Source: UBA9214 sp964443845
GTDB taxonomy: Bacteria; Pseudomonadota; Gammaproteobacteria; UBA9214
Length of the DNA stretch: 64,000 nt
Direction of reading: 5' to 3'
Assembly: GCA_964443845.1 (NCBI GenBank)
Contig: CAYUFA010000005.1
Location: 1 to 64,000 of the forward strand
Positions within the stretch are counted from its first letter, which is position 1; each line of letters begins with the position of its first letter. The notes below the pieces were generated by a model that saw only the letters and a list, made by a program, of their open reading frames with translations, made no database searches and had not been told where the DNA came from. This document shows positions 63,030 to 64,000 of this stretch, in pieces. A program made the translations under genes and the position numbers.

Positions 63030-63070
63030 CCAACGGCATCCGGACTGTCCCGCACGGGACGGCCGACCCG

Positions 63071-63102
63071 AAAAGCCCCTGCCCGAGCAGGGGCTTTTTT
63101 TT
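63071..63102 (+). terminator. Strong intrinsic terminator
   Basis: A perfect 12-bp stem (AAAAGCCCCTGC with GCAGGGGCTTTT), CCGA loop, and eight T's (63095-63102), 41 bp after the stop of the exported protein gene. It is the best intrinsic terminator in the window. Confidence 0.95.
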
Positions 63103-63362
63103 GTCCGGCCGGCGTTCGGGCCTGCGCCTGAATACCGTGCGTGGCAGGCGTGACGGAACCACCCGGGTACGCCTGGCGTTGCCGCACTGTTTTCAAGTTT
63201 CCCCGCCACATTGCCGATCATTACCGCACACGCGCCGTGCAGCGCCGGACCGCGTCAGCAGCTGCCCCGGCGTGATGGCGCACATGTATGTGAATGAAAT
63301 GGGTGGTAAAATGTCCGCAAGGAACAGCGGTGGTCAGCGCCGGTCTGACGGGACATTACACC
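63103..63362 (+). other. Region upstream of clpS
   Basis: 260 bp between the terminator and clpS (333 bp from the previous stop). TGG then TAAAAT (63307-63312) forms an extended -10 about 50 bp before clpS. An in-frame ATG at 63294 would lengthen ClpS by 23 unconserved residues and lies upstream of this promoter. Nothing else is recognised. Confidence 0.4.
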
Positions 63363-63683
63363 ATGAGCAGAAATCTGGAGCATCGCGGCGACGAAGGGCT
63401 TGCCATCGAGGAGGCCAGGCCGAAACTCAAGGAACCGTCGATGTACAAGGTGGTTCTTCTGAACGACGATTTCACGCCGATGGAGTTTGTCGTGCGGTTG
63501 CTGGAAAAACTGTTCGGTATGGACCGTGAGAAGGCGACGAGAATCATGCTGCAGGTTCACAGTCACGGCAAGGGAGTATGCGGAATCTTTACCTACGAAA
63601 TTGCCGAGACCAAGGTTGCACAGGTCAGCGAATACGCGCAACGACACCAGCATCCGCTGATGTGCAACATGGAAGAGGTGTAG
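63363..63683 (+). CDS. clpS: ATP-dependent Clp protease adaptor ClpS
   Basis: A 106-aa adaptor delivering N-degron substrates to ClpAP. The core YKVVLLNDDFTPMEFVV begins near residue 27 with the N-degron pocket residues Asn34/Asp35/Asp36, and ATRIMLQVHSHGKGVCGIFTYEIAETK is the ClpA-facing half, intact. The start was chosen for family length. It lies 26 bp before clpA, the standard pair. Confidence 0.95.
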   Translation: MSRNLEHRGDEGLAIEEARPKLKEPSMYKVVLLNDDFTPMEFVVRLLEKLFGMDREKATRIMLQVHSHGKGVCGIFTYEIAETKVAQVSEYAQRHQHPLMCNMEEV

Positions 63684-63709
63684 CTGGCTGTCCAAGATGA
63701 GGTGCTGAC

Positions 63710-64000
63710 ATGCTGAGCAAGGAACTGGAATTCACGCTGAACCTGGCGTTCAAGGAGGCGCGTGAGAACAATCACGAGTTCATGACGGTGGAGCACCTGC
63801 TCTATGCCCTGCTCAGCAACCCGTCCGCCGCCGAGGTGCTGCGTGCCTGCGGTGGCAACCTGGAGCAGCTGAAACAGGACGTGGCCTCGTTCATCGAGGA
63901 AACCACGCCGCGGCTCGCCCCCGGGGATACCCGCGAAACCCAGCCCACCCTGGGCTTCCAGCGCGTGCTGCAACGGGCGGTTTTCCACGTCCAGTCCTCG
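63710..64000 (+). CDS. clpA: ATP-dependent Clp protease ATP-binding subunit ClpA (5' part)
   Basis: The first 97 codons of ClpA; the gene runs off the window. MLSKELEFTLNLAFKEA, EFMTVEHLLYALL and the double Clp-N repeat are clear. ClpA is the AAA+ unfoldase that works with ClpP and ClpS. GAGGTG precedes the ATG. Confidence 0.96.
   Translation, partial: MLSKELEFTLNLAFKEARENNHEFMTVEHLLYALLSNPSAAEVLRACGGNLEQLKQDVASFIEETTPRLAPGDTRETQPTLGFQRVLQRAVFHVQSS

Overview
The window is a contiguous piece of a GC-rich (mid-60s % by eye) gammaproteobacterial chromosome. The order tRNA-Asp–ppiD, the sdhCDAB–sdhE–ygfX block, mfd–csiV, nudJ–mnmA–hflD–(acnA)–purB and clpS–clpA is typical of Gammaproteobacteria. 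The remaining content (agmatine to putrescine, methylthioinosine phosphorylase, arsenosugar genes) would fit an environmental, Chromatiales/Ectothiorhodospira-like lineage, but the genus cannot be named from the sequence. Coding density is very high, stop/start overlaps of 1-4 bp are common, and no CRISPR array, complete insertion sequence, phage module or rRNA is visible.

Layout. 1-4160: tRNA-Asp 3' part, ppiD, a dicarboxylate symporter and convergent fabI. 4336-10934: a complete peptide-type ABC importer (lipoprotein, two permeases, fused double ATPase). 11153-14128: a class V aminotransferase, an exported MsrB and YgfZ. 14267-18132: succinate dehydrogenase with its assembly factor SdhE and YgfX. 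18104-25977: a second peptide-type ABC importer with no ATPase gene of its own, interleaved with a signal-less YkuD protein, an exported YqgE/AlgH protein and a cytochrome b561, then nagZ, hpt and mtnP; this looks like cell-wall recycling plus purine salvage.

25978-30256 looks like an insertion. The last ~166 bp of mtnP recur as a frameshifted copy about 1.15 kb downstream, with a lower-GC DUF599 membrane protein between the copies. A divergent pair follows: a transglutaminase and a DUF2126 (putative amidoligase) protein lacking its usual transglutaminase half. 30357-37742 holds csiV, mfd, an RND/MMPL transporter and an exported DsrE-like protein. 38065-39086 carries two decaying genes: a heme-oxygenase-like diiron oxidase with a frameshift and a short-chain dehydrogenase with an internal deletion. 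39100-42972 is a two-component system followed by an iron-uptake set (cupredoxin, FTR1, outer-membrane protein).

43003-46467 (minus strand) holds a divergent DAHP synthase, both agmatine-to-putrescine enzymes and a small BamE-like exported protein. 46585-53974 is an eight-gene run from dusA through a sterol-desaturase-like protein, a TVP38/DedA-like membrane protein and a flavin disulfide oxidoreductase to arsS, arsM and two small glycosyltransferases: an arsenosugar operon, possibly reaching arsenolipid. 54100-64000 is mostly housekeeping (purB, acnA, hflD, mnmA, nudJ, clpS, start of clpA) plus an exported protein of unknown function with a structured leader and a strong terminator.

The most interesting points are the mtnP-end duplication around DUF599, the split transglutaminase/DUF2126 pair, the candidate cytosolic LD-carboxypeptidase beside an ATPase-less peptide importer and nagZ, the extended arsenosugar operon and the co-decaying diiron oxidase/SDR pair. 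All family names come from recognising motifs by eye; no database search was possible.
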